A DNA stretch of 6,784 nt from Clostridia bacterium (GTDB taxonomy: Bacteria; Bacillota; Clostridia; Oscillospirales; CAG-272): positions 1 to 6,784 of the forward strand of contig JAGDCE010000212.1 of assembly GCA_017958705.1 (NCBI GenBank). Direction: 5' to 3'. A model generated the notes under the pieces. It saw only the letters and a program-made list of their open reading frames with translations, was not told where the DNA came from and ran no database searches. The position numbers and the translations under genes were made by a program. Shown in pieces: positions 1 to 6,499 of the stretch; position 1 is the first letter of the stretch; every line of letters begins with the position of its first letter.

Positions 1-17
1 AATTTCATTTTTATACC

Positions 18-24
18 AAAGGAG
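18..24 (+). promoter_or_regulatory. Ribosome binding site of the first dehydrogenase gene
   Basis: AAAGGAG lies 8 nt before the ATG at 33, a near-ideal Shine-Dalgarno match and spacing. It fixes that ATG as the start. Only 32 nt upstream of the gene are visible, so whether a promoter or another operon gene precedes it cannot be judged. Confidence 0.85.
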
Positions 25-32
25 CAATCGTT

Positions 33-1307
33 ATGAAAACAAAAGCAGTCAGACTGTACGGTGTTAACGACCTCAGGCTTGAGGAATTCGAGCTTCCCGA
101 GATAAAGGATGACGAGATCATCGCCAAGATCGTATCGGACAGCATTTGCATGTCTTCCCACAAGGCCGCCATGCAGGGCGCCAATCACAAGAGAGTCCCG
201 AACGACGTAGCCGACAACCCCGTAATAATCGGTCACGAGTTCTGCGGCGTTATTGAAGCCGTCGGCAGCAAATGGGCAGACAAGTATAAAGCAGGAGATA
301 AATTCACGATCCAGCCCGCCCTCAACCAGAAGGACGATCCGCTCGCCGCGCCCGGTTATTCATTCAAATATATCGGCGGCGACGCGACGTACGTCGTAAT
401 ACCCGCCCCGGTAATGGATCTCAACTGCCTGCTCCCCTATAACGGAGATGCGTTCTTCTACGGAAGCCTGTCCGAACCCATGTCCTGCATAATCGGCGGA
501 TTCCACGCCAATTATCATACCGTTCGCGGCAAATACGTTCACAGCATGGGCATCGTCGAAGGCGGCAACTGCGCGATACTCGCCGGCGTCGGACCGATGG
601 GACTCGGCGCGATAGATTACGCGATCCACGGCGACAGACGCCCCGGACTGCTCGTAGTCACCGATATAGACGACGCCAGACTCGAACGCGCCGCTTCCAT
701 CCTCACCGTTGAGGACGCCGCGGCTCACGGAGTCAAGCTCGTATATCTGAACACTAATCTCCAGACCCATCCCGACAACACTAACGAGAACATCCTCGCA
801 CTCACCGGCGGCAAGGGCTTCGACGACGTATTCGTATTCGCTCCCGTCAAACCCGTCGTTGAACAGGGCGACGCGCTGCTCGGCACCGACGGCTGTCTCA
901 ACTTCTTTGCCGGCCCTACGAGAACGGATTTCTCGGCGATGTTCAACTTCTACAACGTACACTACAGCTCCACTCATATAGTCGGCACGAGCGGCGGCAA
1001 CACTGACGACATGCTCGAATACGTCGAGCTGATGAACCAGGGCAGACTCAATCCCGCCGCGATGATCACACACGTCGGCGGACTCAATGCCGTCGTCAAC
1101 ACCACGATCGACCTCGACAAGATCCCCGGCGGCAAGAAGCTCGTTTACACGCACATCGATATGCCGCTGACCGCACTTACCGACATGGCGGAGCTCGGCA
1201 AGACCGATCCGATGATGGCGAAGCTTGCGGAAATAGTCGACAGATACAACGGGCTCTGGAGCGCAGAGGCCGAGAAATATCTGCTTGCGCACGCAAAACA
1301 GATCTGA
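33..1307 (+). CDS. Zinc-dependent medium-chain alcohol dehydrogenase, L-sorbose-1-phosphate reductase-like
   Basis: This 424-residue cytosolic enzyme should interconvert a polyol phosphate and a ketose phosphate using a nicotinamide cofactor. The N-terminal GroES-like domain (about 1-150) carries plausible catalytic zinc ligands: Cys39 (in SICMSSHK), His68-Glu69 (GHEF) and Glu148 (SEP). The Rossmann domain follows with GVGPMG at 185-190. Asp211 at the end of the second strand (VVTDID) favours NAD(H) over NADP(H). The four-cysteine structural zinc lobe of classical alcohol dehydrogenases is absent between His68 and Glu148, and the wording around Cys39 and GHEFCG resembles SorE-type proteins. 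It is the first visible gene of a three-gene set, with the fused aldolase/dehydrogenase 30 nt downstream. The family assignment is firm. L-sorbose 1-phosphate as the substrate is only the best-known family member's activity, and another hexitol or deoxysugar phosphate is equally possible. Confidence 0.88.
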   Translation: MKTKAVRLYGVNDLRLEEFELPEIKDDEIIAKIVSDSICMSSHKAAMQGANHKRVPNDVADNPVIIGHEFCGVIEAVGSKWADKYKAGDKFTIQPALNQKDDPLAAPGYSFKYIGGDATYVVIPAPVMDLNCLLPYNGDAFFYGSLSEPMSCIIGGFHANYHTVRGKYVHSMGIVEGGNCAILAGVGPMGLGAIDYAIHGDRRPGLLVVTDIDDARLERAASILTVEDAAAHGVKLVYLNTNLQTHPDNTNENILALTGGKGFDDVFVFAPVKPVVEQGDALLGTDGCLNFFAGPTRTDFSAMFNFYNVHYSSTHIVGTSGGNTDDMLEYVELMNQGRLNPAAMITHVGGLNAVVNTTIDLDKIPGGKKLVYTHIDMPLTALTDMAELGKTDPMMAKLAEIVDRYNGLWSAEAEKYLLAHAKQI

Positions 1308-1337
1308 AATTATAATCTGAAAGGATGAACATAAATC

Positions 1338-3323
1338 ATGACAATCAATGAAGGTCTCTCCGCACTTGTTGCATTTTCTCATAAGTACGGCTCAAATCCA
1401 GAATTCGTTCTTGCCGGCGGCGGCAACACCTCCTTCAAGACGGATGAATTCCTTTTCATAAAAGGCTCAGGATCCTCGCTTTCCACCATCAAAGCCGAAC
1501 AGTTTGTTAAAATGGACCGCGTGGCTCTGAACGAAATGTGGCAGAAGACGTATCCGATAGACGAAGCCGAAAGAGAAGCGGCTGTTCTGTCCGACATGAT
1601 GGACGCGCGCTGCAAGGGCGAGGAAGCCAAGCGTCCGAGCGTTGAAACGCTTCTGCACAATCTGCTCAAACAGCAGTTCGTGCTTCACGTACATCCCGCG
1701 ATCGTAAACGGTCTCACCTGCTCGAAGGAAGGCTCCGAAGCAATGTTCAGACTGTTCCCGGATGCGATCTGGGTACCGTCCACAAAGCCCGGTTACATCC
1801 TCGCGGCATACTGCAGAAAAGCCGTTCTCGAATACGTGAACACCCATAACAGGACGCCTAACGTCATATTCCTTGAAAATCACGGCATATTCTACGGCGC
1901 CGATTCCGTCGAGGAGCTCGACCGCGTAGTCGCGGACGTCATGGACAAGCTGAAGACCTGCGTAAAGAGATATCCCGATCTGTCACCCGTCGAGACCGAC
2001 AGACAGAGAGCCTCTCTCATCGCTCCCGCTATTAGGATGCTGTACTCGAACACCGAGCTTTCAAGCGTGCTTTACACCGCAAACAAAGAGATCCTGAAAT
2101 TTGCGGAAAGCAGAGAAGCGTTCGAGCCTCTTTACAAGAGCTATTCGCCCGACCATATCGTCTACTGCAAAGCGTATGCTTTGTACGTTGAAGACAGCGG
2201 CGACATCGAACAGGTCTACGCTGATCTGAAAGCCGGATTCGAGAAATTCGATACCGAGCTCGGCTACAAGCCGAAGATAGTATTCGTACAGGGTCTCGGC
2301 ATGTTCAGCATCGGCACGACGCATAAGAACGCCGCGGTCGCCGCGGAAGTCTTCCAGGATATGATAAAGATCGCAGTCTACGCCGAATCGTTCGGCGGTT
2401 ACAACCCGATGACCGACGAGCTTATAAACTTCATCACAAACTGGGAAGTCGAATCCTACCGCTCCAAAGTCTCTCTCGCCGGTGCCGGCGCAAAGCGTCT
2501 GTCCGAGAAGATAACGGTCGTTACCGGATCAGCTCAGGGCTTCGGCAAGGGCATAGCTGAAGAACTCGCAAAAGACGGCGCGTACGTCGTCATCGCCGAT
2601 ATTCCGAAGCAGGCCGAATTGTCGGCAAAGGTCGTTGAAGAAATCAACGAGGCAAACGGAGCCGGCAAGGCGATAGCGCTCGACGTCGACGTTTCAAACG
2701 AGGAACTCGTTGAAAAACTGCTCATCGAGACCGTGCTCAACTTCGGCGGTATCGACGTATTCGTATCAAACGCCGGTATCGCGATCGCCGGCAACGTCGA
2801 GGAGATGACGAAGCAGCGCTTCGAACTCGTCACCGCGATAAACTACACCGGTTACTATCTCTGCACGAAATACGCGAGCAGATATATGAAGATCCAGCAC
2901 AGATTCGCGCCCGATTACATGGCCGACATCGTGACCGTCAACTCGAAATCCGGTCTTGAAGGTTCAAACAAGAACTTCGCGTACGCCGGCTCGAAATTCG
3001 GCGGAATCGGGCTTACCCAGTCGTTCGCGCTTGAACTTGTCGATTATAACATCAAGGTCAACGCGGTATGCCCGGGCAACTATCTCGACGGTCCGCTGTG
3101 GAGCGACCCCGTCAAGGGTCTGTTCGTCCAGTACCTCAACGCCGGCAAAGTCCCCGGCGCGAAGACCGTTGAAGACGTGCGCGCGTTCTACATGAGCAAG
3201 ACGCCGATCAAACGCGGCTGCCTGCCCGCCGACGTCGCACGCGCGATCACGTACGTAGTCGAGCAGAAGTACGAGACCGGCCAGGCCGTCCCCGTTACCG
3301 GCGGTCAGATAATGCTCAACTGA
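1338..3323 (+). CDS. Bifunctional class II aldolase / short-chain dehydrogenase fusion
   Basis: This 661-residue protein joins two enzymes. The N-terminal class II (zinc) aldolase domain shows a phosphate-binding GGGNTS at 27-32, candidate catalytic Glu103 (PSVET), and zinc ligands His117, His119 (HVHP) and His182 (NHG). After a helical linker (about 230-390), a classical SDR domain begins with TGSAQGFG at 396-403. Asp421 indicates NAD preference, SNAG lies at 477-480, and the catalytic set is Ser536, Tyr549 and Lys553. The layout and length match the RhaD/RhaEW-type rhamnulose-1-phosphate aldolase/lactaldehyde dehydrogenase family, while the SDR half also recalls sorbitol-6-phosphate dehydrogenases. 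Expected chemistry is retro-aldol cleavage to dihydroxyacetone phosphate plus an aldehyde, with a linked oxidation. The start is the ATG preceded by AAAGGA at 1320-1325, a rather long 12-nt spacing. All key residues are present, so the gene looks intact. The substrate is not established. Confidence 0.9.
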   Translation: MTINEGLSALVAFSHKYGSNPEFVLAGGGNTSFKTDEFLFIKGSGSSLSTIKAEQFVKMDRVALNEMWQKTYPIDEAEREAAVLSDMMDARCKGEEAKRPSVETLLHNLLKQQFVLHVHPAIVNGLTCSKEGSEAMFRLFPDAIWVPSTKPGYILAAYCRKAVLEYVNTHNRTPNVIFLENHGIFYGADSVEELDRVVADVMDKLKTCVKRYPDLSPVETDRQRASLIAPAIRMLYSNTELSSVLYTANKEILKFAESREAFEPLYKSYSPDHIVYCKAYALYVEDSGDIEQVYADLKAGFEKFDTELGYKPKIVFVQGLGMFSIGTTHKNAAVAAEVFQDMIKIAVYAESFGGYNPMTDELINFITNWEVESYRSKVSLAGAGAKRLSEKITVVTGSAQGFGKGIAEELAKDGAYVVIADIPKQAELSAKVVEEINEANGAGKAIALDVDVSNEELVEKLLIETVLNFGGIDVFVSNAGIAIAGNVEEMTKQRFELVTAINYTGYYLCTKYASRYMKIQHRFAPDYMADIVTVNSKSGLEGSNKNFAYAGSKFGGIGLTQSFALELVDYNIKVNAVCPGNYLDGPLWSDPVKGLFVQYLNAGKVPGAKTVEDVRAFYMSKTPIKRGCLPADVARAITYVVEQKYETGQAVPVTGGQIMLN

Positions 3324-3334
3324 CGGAGGCTTTT

Positions 3335-4606
3335 ATGAGCGATCTCGTATTGAAGCTTAACGATAACGACGTCAACGTCAGACTTGACGCTCTGCGGCAG
3401 ATAAAGAAGCTTACCGACGAAGGTAAGCTTCCGCTTCCGCCCGAAACGGAGTACGTCAATAACCACATACACACTCAGTATTCGTTCTCCCCGTATTCGC
3501 CGACAAAAGCGCTTTATATGGCGTGGCAGGCCGGTCTGAAGACCGCAGGCATTATGGACCATGATTCCGTAGGCGGCATACGCGAGTTCATCGAAGCGGG
3601 AAAGATCCTCGGAATGCCCATAACCTGCGGTATGGAGATTCGCGCGGATATGAGCAAGACCGCGCTGAACGGCAAAAAGATCAACAATCCTGACCAGAAA
3701 TCGGTAGCGTACGTCGCGCTTCACGGTATTCCTCATCAGAGCATAGATATGATAGAGGAATTCATAAGACCGTACCGCGCGAAGAGGAACGAGCGCAACA
3801 GGAAAATGTGTGAGAACATAACGGAACTTGTAGCGCCGTACGGCCTCGATCTCGATTTCGACCGCGACGTTCTGCCGCTTTCAAAGGCGGCGGAAGGCGG
3901 CTCGGTGACGGAGCGTCACATACTTTTCGCGCTCGCAAAGAAAGTGACCGCGAAATATCCGACGCCCGTTCAGGTCGTTGATTTCTTCAAGAACGATATG
4001 CACGTCGCGATGAGCGCGAAGGTCGAAGCGCAGATATTGAACGGTGAAAACACGCCCGACTTCTACGAGTACGATATATTGGGCGCTCTCAAAGCCGAGA
4101 TGGTAGAGAAATTCTACATCGACGCCGACGAGGAATGCCCGTCGATCTACGATTATATCGACATATGCGAAAAGAGCGGGGCGATCTCGGCTTACGCGTA
4201 TCTCGGCGACGTCGGCGATTCGGTTACCGGCGACAAGAAGACGCAGAAATTCGAAGACGATTATCTGCCGCTACTGTTCGATACGCTGAAAGAACTCGGT
4301 TTCAACGCGGTGACTTATATGCCGACGAGAAACACCGAAGCTCAGCTGCGCCGCGTGATGGAATACTGCGACAGATACAATCTGTTCCAGATCAGCGGCG
4401 TCGATATAAACTCGCCGCGTCAGGAATTCATCTGCCGCCAGCTTGACAATCCGTTATACGCGCACCTCGTTGACGCGACGTACGCGCTTATCGGAGCGGA
4501 GAACGAAGCGACAAAGGATCTGAAAAACGCCATGTTCTCCCCCAAAACGGAACTTGAGACGCCCGACGTAAAGGACCGTATAGCGTATTATAAAACAAAA
4601 GCATAA
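3335..4606 (+). CDS. PHP-domain metal-dependent hydrolase
   Basis: This 423-residue protein has a polymerase-and-histidinol-phosphatase (PHP) metal site: HIH at 44-46, DHDS at 75-78, Glu101 (GMEIR), His130 (ALHG) and His195 (ERHI). PHP proteins usually hydrolyse phosphoesters with two or three divalent metals. Two late motifs diverge. The usual Ala-His-Pro appears replaced by AYAYLGD at 287-292 (Tyr287), and the usual Asp-x-His by GVDIN (Asp357, Asn359), so its metal centre or chemistry may differ from histidinol phosphatase. The first 40 residues are a helical lead-in, with no signal peptide or membrane segment. GGAGG at 3325-3329 sits 5 nt before the ATG, and only 11 nt separate it from the aldolase fusion, so it is probably cotranscribed. 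A sugar-phosphate phosphatase or phosphodiesterase in the same pathway is the natural inference, but no substrate is known from the sequence. Confidence 0.85.
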   Translation: MSDLVLKLNDNDVNVRLDALRQIKKLTDEGKLPLPPETEYVNNHIHTQYSFSPYSPTKALYMAWQAGLKTAGIMDHDSVGGIREFIEAGKILGMPITCGMEIRADMSKTALNGKKINNPDQKSVAYVALHGIPHQSIDMIEEFIRPYRAKRNERNRKMCENITELVAPYGLDLDFDRDVLPLSKAAEGGSVTERHILFALAKKVTAKYPTPVQVVDFFKNDMHVAMSAKVEAQILNGENTPDFYEYDILGALKAEMVEKFYIDADEECPSIYDYIDICEKSGAISAYAYLGDVGDSVTGDKKTQKFEDDYLPLLFDTLKELGFNAVTYMPTRNTEAQLRRVMEYCDRYNLFQISGVDINSPRQEFICRQLDNPLYAHLVDATYALIGAENEATKDLKNAMFSPKTELETPDVKDRIAYYKTKA

Positions 4607-4696
4607 CGGGCAAACGCGGTGGCAACGCCGCACGAAGCTGCCTCCGCAACGGAGCAGCCGATAAACACAGCTGAAACGACACGGAGGACAGCTCTG
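4607..4696 (+). promoter_or_regulatory. Structured leader of prfB with alternative RNA helices
   Basis: The 90-nt gap between the PHP gene and prfB is rich in pairing potential. A first hairpin has a 6-bp stem, 4616-4621 with 4626-4631, closed by a GCAA tetraloop. The segment 4636-4646 can then pair in two exclusive ways. Locally, 4637-4640 and 4642-4646 pair with 4650-4658, giving 9 bp with one bulged C and a CAA loop. At longer range, all 11 bases pair with 4682-4693, with one bulged A at 4688, which buries the GGAGG ribosome binding site. No U-run follows either hairpin, so it is not a terminator. It resembles no riboswitch or T-box I can name. A regulatory role is inferred from complementarity alone. 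Confidence 0.45.
4683..4687 (+). promoter_or_regulatory. Ribosome binding site that sets the prfB start
   Basis: GGAGG lies 9 nt before the ATG at 4697. It decides against the in-frame GTG at 4619, which would add 26 residues unlike any RF2 N-terminus, has no ribosome binding site, and would overlap the first leader hairpin. The same bases are the 3' partner of the long-range leader helix. Confidence 0.85.
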
Positions 4697-5806
4697 ATGA
4701 TAATACAACTCGAAGAAGCAAAACTGAAACTCGGATCGCTCAAAGACCAGGTAAGCGAATACGGCAAGACGATAAGGATAGACGAACTGCGCGCCACCGC
4801 CGCTGAAATGAACGCGGCGATGGAAGCGCCGGATTTCTGGAACGATCAGGCCGGAGCCACGAAGCACCTGCAGCAGCTGAAAGTGATCAAGGACAAGATA
4901 GACGTTTTCGACAAACTGAAAGCCGACGTTGACGACACGTACGATCTCATCGAGATGTCGATCGAAGACGGCGACGATTCCAATACGGAAGAATTCCTGG
5001 CTGACGTCGCGTGCATCGAGGAAAAGCTCGAGCACCTGAATATCGAAGTCCTGCTTTCAGGCGAATACGACAGGAACAACGCGATCGTATCATTCCACCC
5101 CGGCGCCGGCGGCACCGAGGCTCAGGACTGGGCGCAGATGCTGTACAGGATGTACACGCGTTGGGGCGAGAAAAACGGTTACAAAGTCAAGCTCGTCGAC
5201 TGGCTCGACGGAGAAGAAGCCGGCATCAAGAGCGCGACGATAACGATCGAGGGTACAAACGCTTACGGTTATCTCAAAAGCGAAAACGGCGTGCACAGAC
5301 TCGTCCGCGTGTCGCCTTTCGACGCGTCGGGCAGACGTCACACGTCGTTTGCCTCGGTCGAGGTAACGCCCGAAATGGACGATACTGCTGATATAGAGAT
5401 CCGAGATGAGGATCTTGAAATCACGACGCATAAATCGAGCGGCGCCGGCGGTCAGCACATAAACAAGACCGAATCCGCTATCAGGATCGTCCACAAGCCG
5501 ACCGGCATCGTCGTAGGATGTCAGACTGAGCGCAGCCAGCTCCAGAACAAGGAGACCGCGCTTAAAATGCTGAAAAGCAAACTCGTTGAGATCAAACTGC
5601 GCGAGAATCTGGAAAAGATCGAAGACATCACGGGGGAAAAGTCAAATATCGAGTGGGGCTCGCAGATACGTTCTTACGTTTTCATGCCGTACACTCTCGT
5701 AAAAGACACCCGCACCGGTTACGAGACCGGTAACATACAGGCCGTTATGGACGGAGATCTTGACGGCTTCATAAACGCTTATCTCAGAATGTTCGTAAAG
5801 ATATGA
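4697..5806 (+). CDS. prfB: Peptide chain release factor 2 (RF2)
   Basis: RF2 recognises UGA and UAA in the ribosomal A site and triggers hydrolysis of the finished peptide. The 369-residue protein is close to the usual length (365 in E. coli). It has the helical N-terminal domain with the typical APDFWND at 44-50, the PGAGGTEAQDW motif, the tripeptide anticodon Ser206-Pro207-Phe208 (RVSPFDASGRRHTSF), and the catalytic Gly251-Gly252-Gln253 (SSGAGGQHINKTES). SPF rather than PxT separates it from RF1. Many bacteria interrupt prfB near codon 25 with an in-frame UGA needing a +1 frameshift. Here that region (EYGKTIRIDEL, 21-31) is continuous with no stop, so that autoregulation is missing. Expression may come from the upstream operon or from an unseen promoter near its end. 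The next gene starts 13 nt downstream. Confidence 0.97.
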   Translation: MIIQLEEAKLKLGSLKDQVSEYGKTIRIDELRATAAEMNAAMEAPDFWNDQAGATKHLQQLKVIKDKIDVFDKLKADVDDTYDLIEMSIEDGDDSNTEEFLADVACIEEKLEHLNIEVLLSGEYDRNNAIVSFHPGAGGTEAQDWAQMLYRMYTRWGEKNGYKVKLVDWLDGEEAGIKSATITIEGTNAYGYLKSENGVHRLVRVSPFDASGRRHTSFASVEVTPEMDDTADIEIRDEDLEITTHKSSGAGGQHINKTESAIRIVHKPTGIVVGCQTERSQLQNKETALKMLKSKLVEIKLRENLEKIEDITGEKSNIEWGSQIRSYVFMPYTLVKDTRTGYETGNIQAVMDGDLDGFINAYLRMFVKI

Positions 5807-5819
5807 AAGGAGCAATATC

Positions 5820-6221
5820 ATGAACATAAAAATGAATTTAAAAGCCGGTAAAGAAAAGTATAAGCAGAACGAGAGACTTGTGAATCTCATCACGGCGTTC
5901 ACTCTTATCGTTCAGTTCGTCGCGGTGCTCATCACGGCTCTGGCGGCGGATAAGAAGGGAAAAGCGCCAAAGCTTATCGTCATTCTCTCCGCGATCGGCG
6001 GAGCGATAGGCGGTTATTTCCTTTATAAAGAAGTAGCTGCTCCCGCAATATCGAAGAAAATAGCGGAATACACCGTCGGCAGCGACGACGACGGCTTCGA
6101 TTTCGACGACGACCTCAACGCCTACTCCGAATCCGTTGACGAACCGGATCTGTCGTGGTATGAGGACGAGGAAGAGGAAGACATCTTCGGAGAAGAAGCG
6201 GAAAAAGAAGACGCGGAATAA
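5820..6221 (+). CDS. Small membrane protein with two helices and an acidic tail (unknown function)
   Basis: I do not recognise this 133-residue protein. The first 20 residues are basic (KAGKEKYKQNER). A first likely membrane helix spans about 20-43 and a short basic loop follows (DKKGK, 44-48). A second helix spans about 51-69 and has a glycine-rich GGAIGG at 60-65 suited to helix packing. From residue 88 to the end the tail is extremely acidic: 24 of 46 residues are Asp or Glu, with a single Lys, so it is probably disordered. AAAGGAG at 5806-5812, overlapping the last base of the prfB stop, lies 7 nt before the ATG and supports real translation. It is probably cotranscribed with prfB, and a strong terminator begins 7 nt after its stop. 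Codon style matches its neighbours. The helix positions are read by eye, and the context gives no clear functional link to translation termination. Confidence 0.8.
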   Translation: MNIKMNLKAGKEKYKQNERLVNLITAFTLIVQFVAVLITALAADKKGKAPKLIVILSAIGGAIGGYFLYKEVAAPAISKKIAEYTVGSDDDGFDFDDDLNAYSESVDEPDLSWYEDEEEEDIFGEEAEKEDAE

Positions 6222-6227
6222 TCGCAT

Positions 6228-6265
6228 AAAAAAACAAAGCCTCAGAAAAGAGGCTTTGTTTTTTT
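6228..6265. terminator. Perfect bidirectional intrinsic terminator
   Basis: Bases 6228-6243 and 6250-6265 are perfectly complementary over 16 bp around a 6-nt loop (AGAAAA). The GC core is GCCTC/GAGGC. Seven A residues on one side and seven T residues on the other give a U-tract in both transcription directions. On the plus strand it ends the transcript carrying prfB and the small membrane protein, starting 7 nt after the stop at 6221. On the minus strand it would stop transcription coming from the right. Confidence 0.95.
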
Positions 6266-6273
6266 ATCTCAGC

Positions 6274-6407
6274 TTATCGTTTCAGGCGGCTTCCCGTGTA
6301 ATTATATATTCTTTTGTTTATCACGAACACGGGGGTTTCCGGCTGCTCCGGGAGCGTTACGACGTAGTATTTATCATTATCACCGTTATATCTATACCGG
6401 CGTTCAT
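6274..6407 (-). pseudogene. Possible decayed C-terminal coding remnant
   Basis: Read on the minus strand, 6426 down to 6274 is open and its last 36 or so codons look like a real protein end, including YYVVTLPEQPETPVFV and then NKRIYNYTGSRLKR before a TAA at 6276-6274. The stop lies 9 nt before the bidirectional terminator, as expected for a true gene end. No start codon exists in this frame, since the frame is closed by a TAA at 6429-6427. An ATG at 6407-6405 opens the neighbouring frame (MNAGIDIT) and a one-base shift would join the two, but no ribosome binding site precedes it. I do not recognise the family. It may be a gene fragment, a frameshifted small protein, or chance. The exact antisense frame is also open on the plus strand to 6411, which lowers the weight of the evidence. 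Confidence 0.25.
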
Positions 6408-6463
6408 GTAAGCAAAAGAGCTGCGGTTAAGCAAGCAGAGAATTATAAGCAGAACAAAGCAAC

Positions 6464-6487
6464 GGGCTGCCGTTTTATCGGCAGCCC
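6464..6487 (-). terminator. Hairpin terminator of the SPFH gene
   Basis: GGGCTGCCG at 6464-6472 and CGGCAGCCC at 6479-6487 form a perfect 9-bp GC-rich stem around a 6-nt loop (TTTTAT). It lies 12 nt past the minus-strand stop at 6500-6502. In that direction it is followed by a moderately T-rich stretch (GTTGCTTTGTT) rather than a clean T-run, so it should work as a somewhat weak intrinsic terminator for the minus-strand gene. The plus-strand tail (CCTTTACGG) is poorer. Confidence 0.7.
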
Positions 6488-6499
6488 CTTTACGGTTAT

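Noticed and set aside
1325..1351. A 9-codon upstream reading frame (ATG within AAGGATG) overlapping the start of the aldolase fusion.
   Set aside because: It begins inside the ribosome binding site, has none of its own, and ends just inside the downstream gene. It is most likely chance.
360..1382. A 340-codon open frame on the minus strand, antisense to the first dehydrogenase gene.
   Set aside because: It is the codon-bias shadow of a well-supported gene with intact catalytic motifs. The antisense product is rich in Val, Glu and Arg, shows no recognisable domain, and overlaps the start of the next gene.
4554..4594. A possible promoter for prfB inside the end of the PHP gene (TTGAGA and TATAGC or TATAAA).
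   Set aside because: The spacing is 19 nt for the poorer -10 and longer for the better ones, and the -35 is imperfect. It is not strong enough to list.
4611..4631. A T-box-like motif (GCGGTGGCAACGCCGC) in the prfB leader.
   Set aside because: It resembles the T-box GGTGGNACCGCG only loosely, with an inserted base. It is better explained as a simple 6-bp stem with a GCAA loop, and there is no room for a specifier stem or terminator.
4619..4696. GTG at 4619 as an earlier start for RF2, adding 26 residues.
   Set aside because: It has no ribosome binding site, falls inside a leader hairpin, and the extension does not resemble RF2. The ATG at 4697 has GGAGG at a 9-nt spacing and gives the normal family length.
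6293..6333. A 7-bp inverted repeat (CCCGTGT / ACACGGG) in the convergent gap.
   Set aside because: The loop is 27 nt of AT-rich sequence and there is no T-run after it. On its own it is too weak to call a terminator or an operator.
6136..6411. A 91-codon plus-strand open frame running from inside the small membrane protein gene to 6411.
   Set aside because: It starts in another frame of a supported gene, crosses the perfect terminator at 6228-6265, and has no ribosome binding site. Its hydrophobic end is the antisense of the minus-strand remnant.
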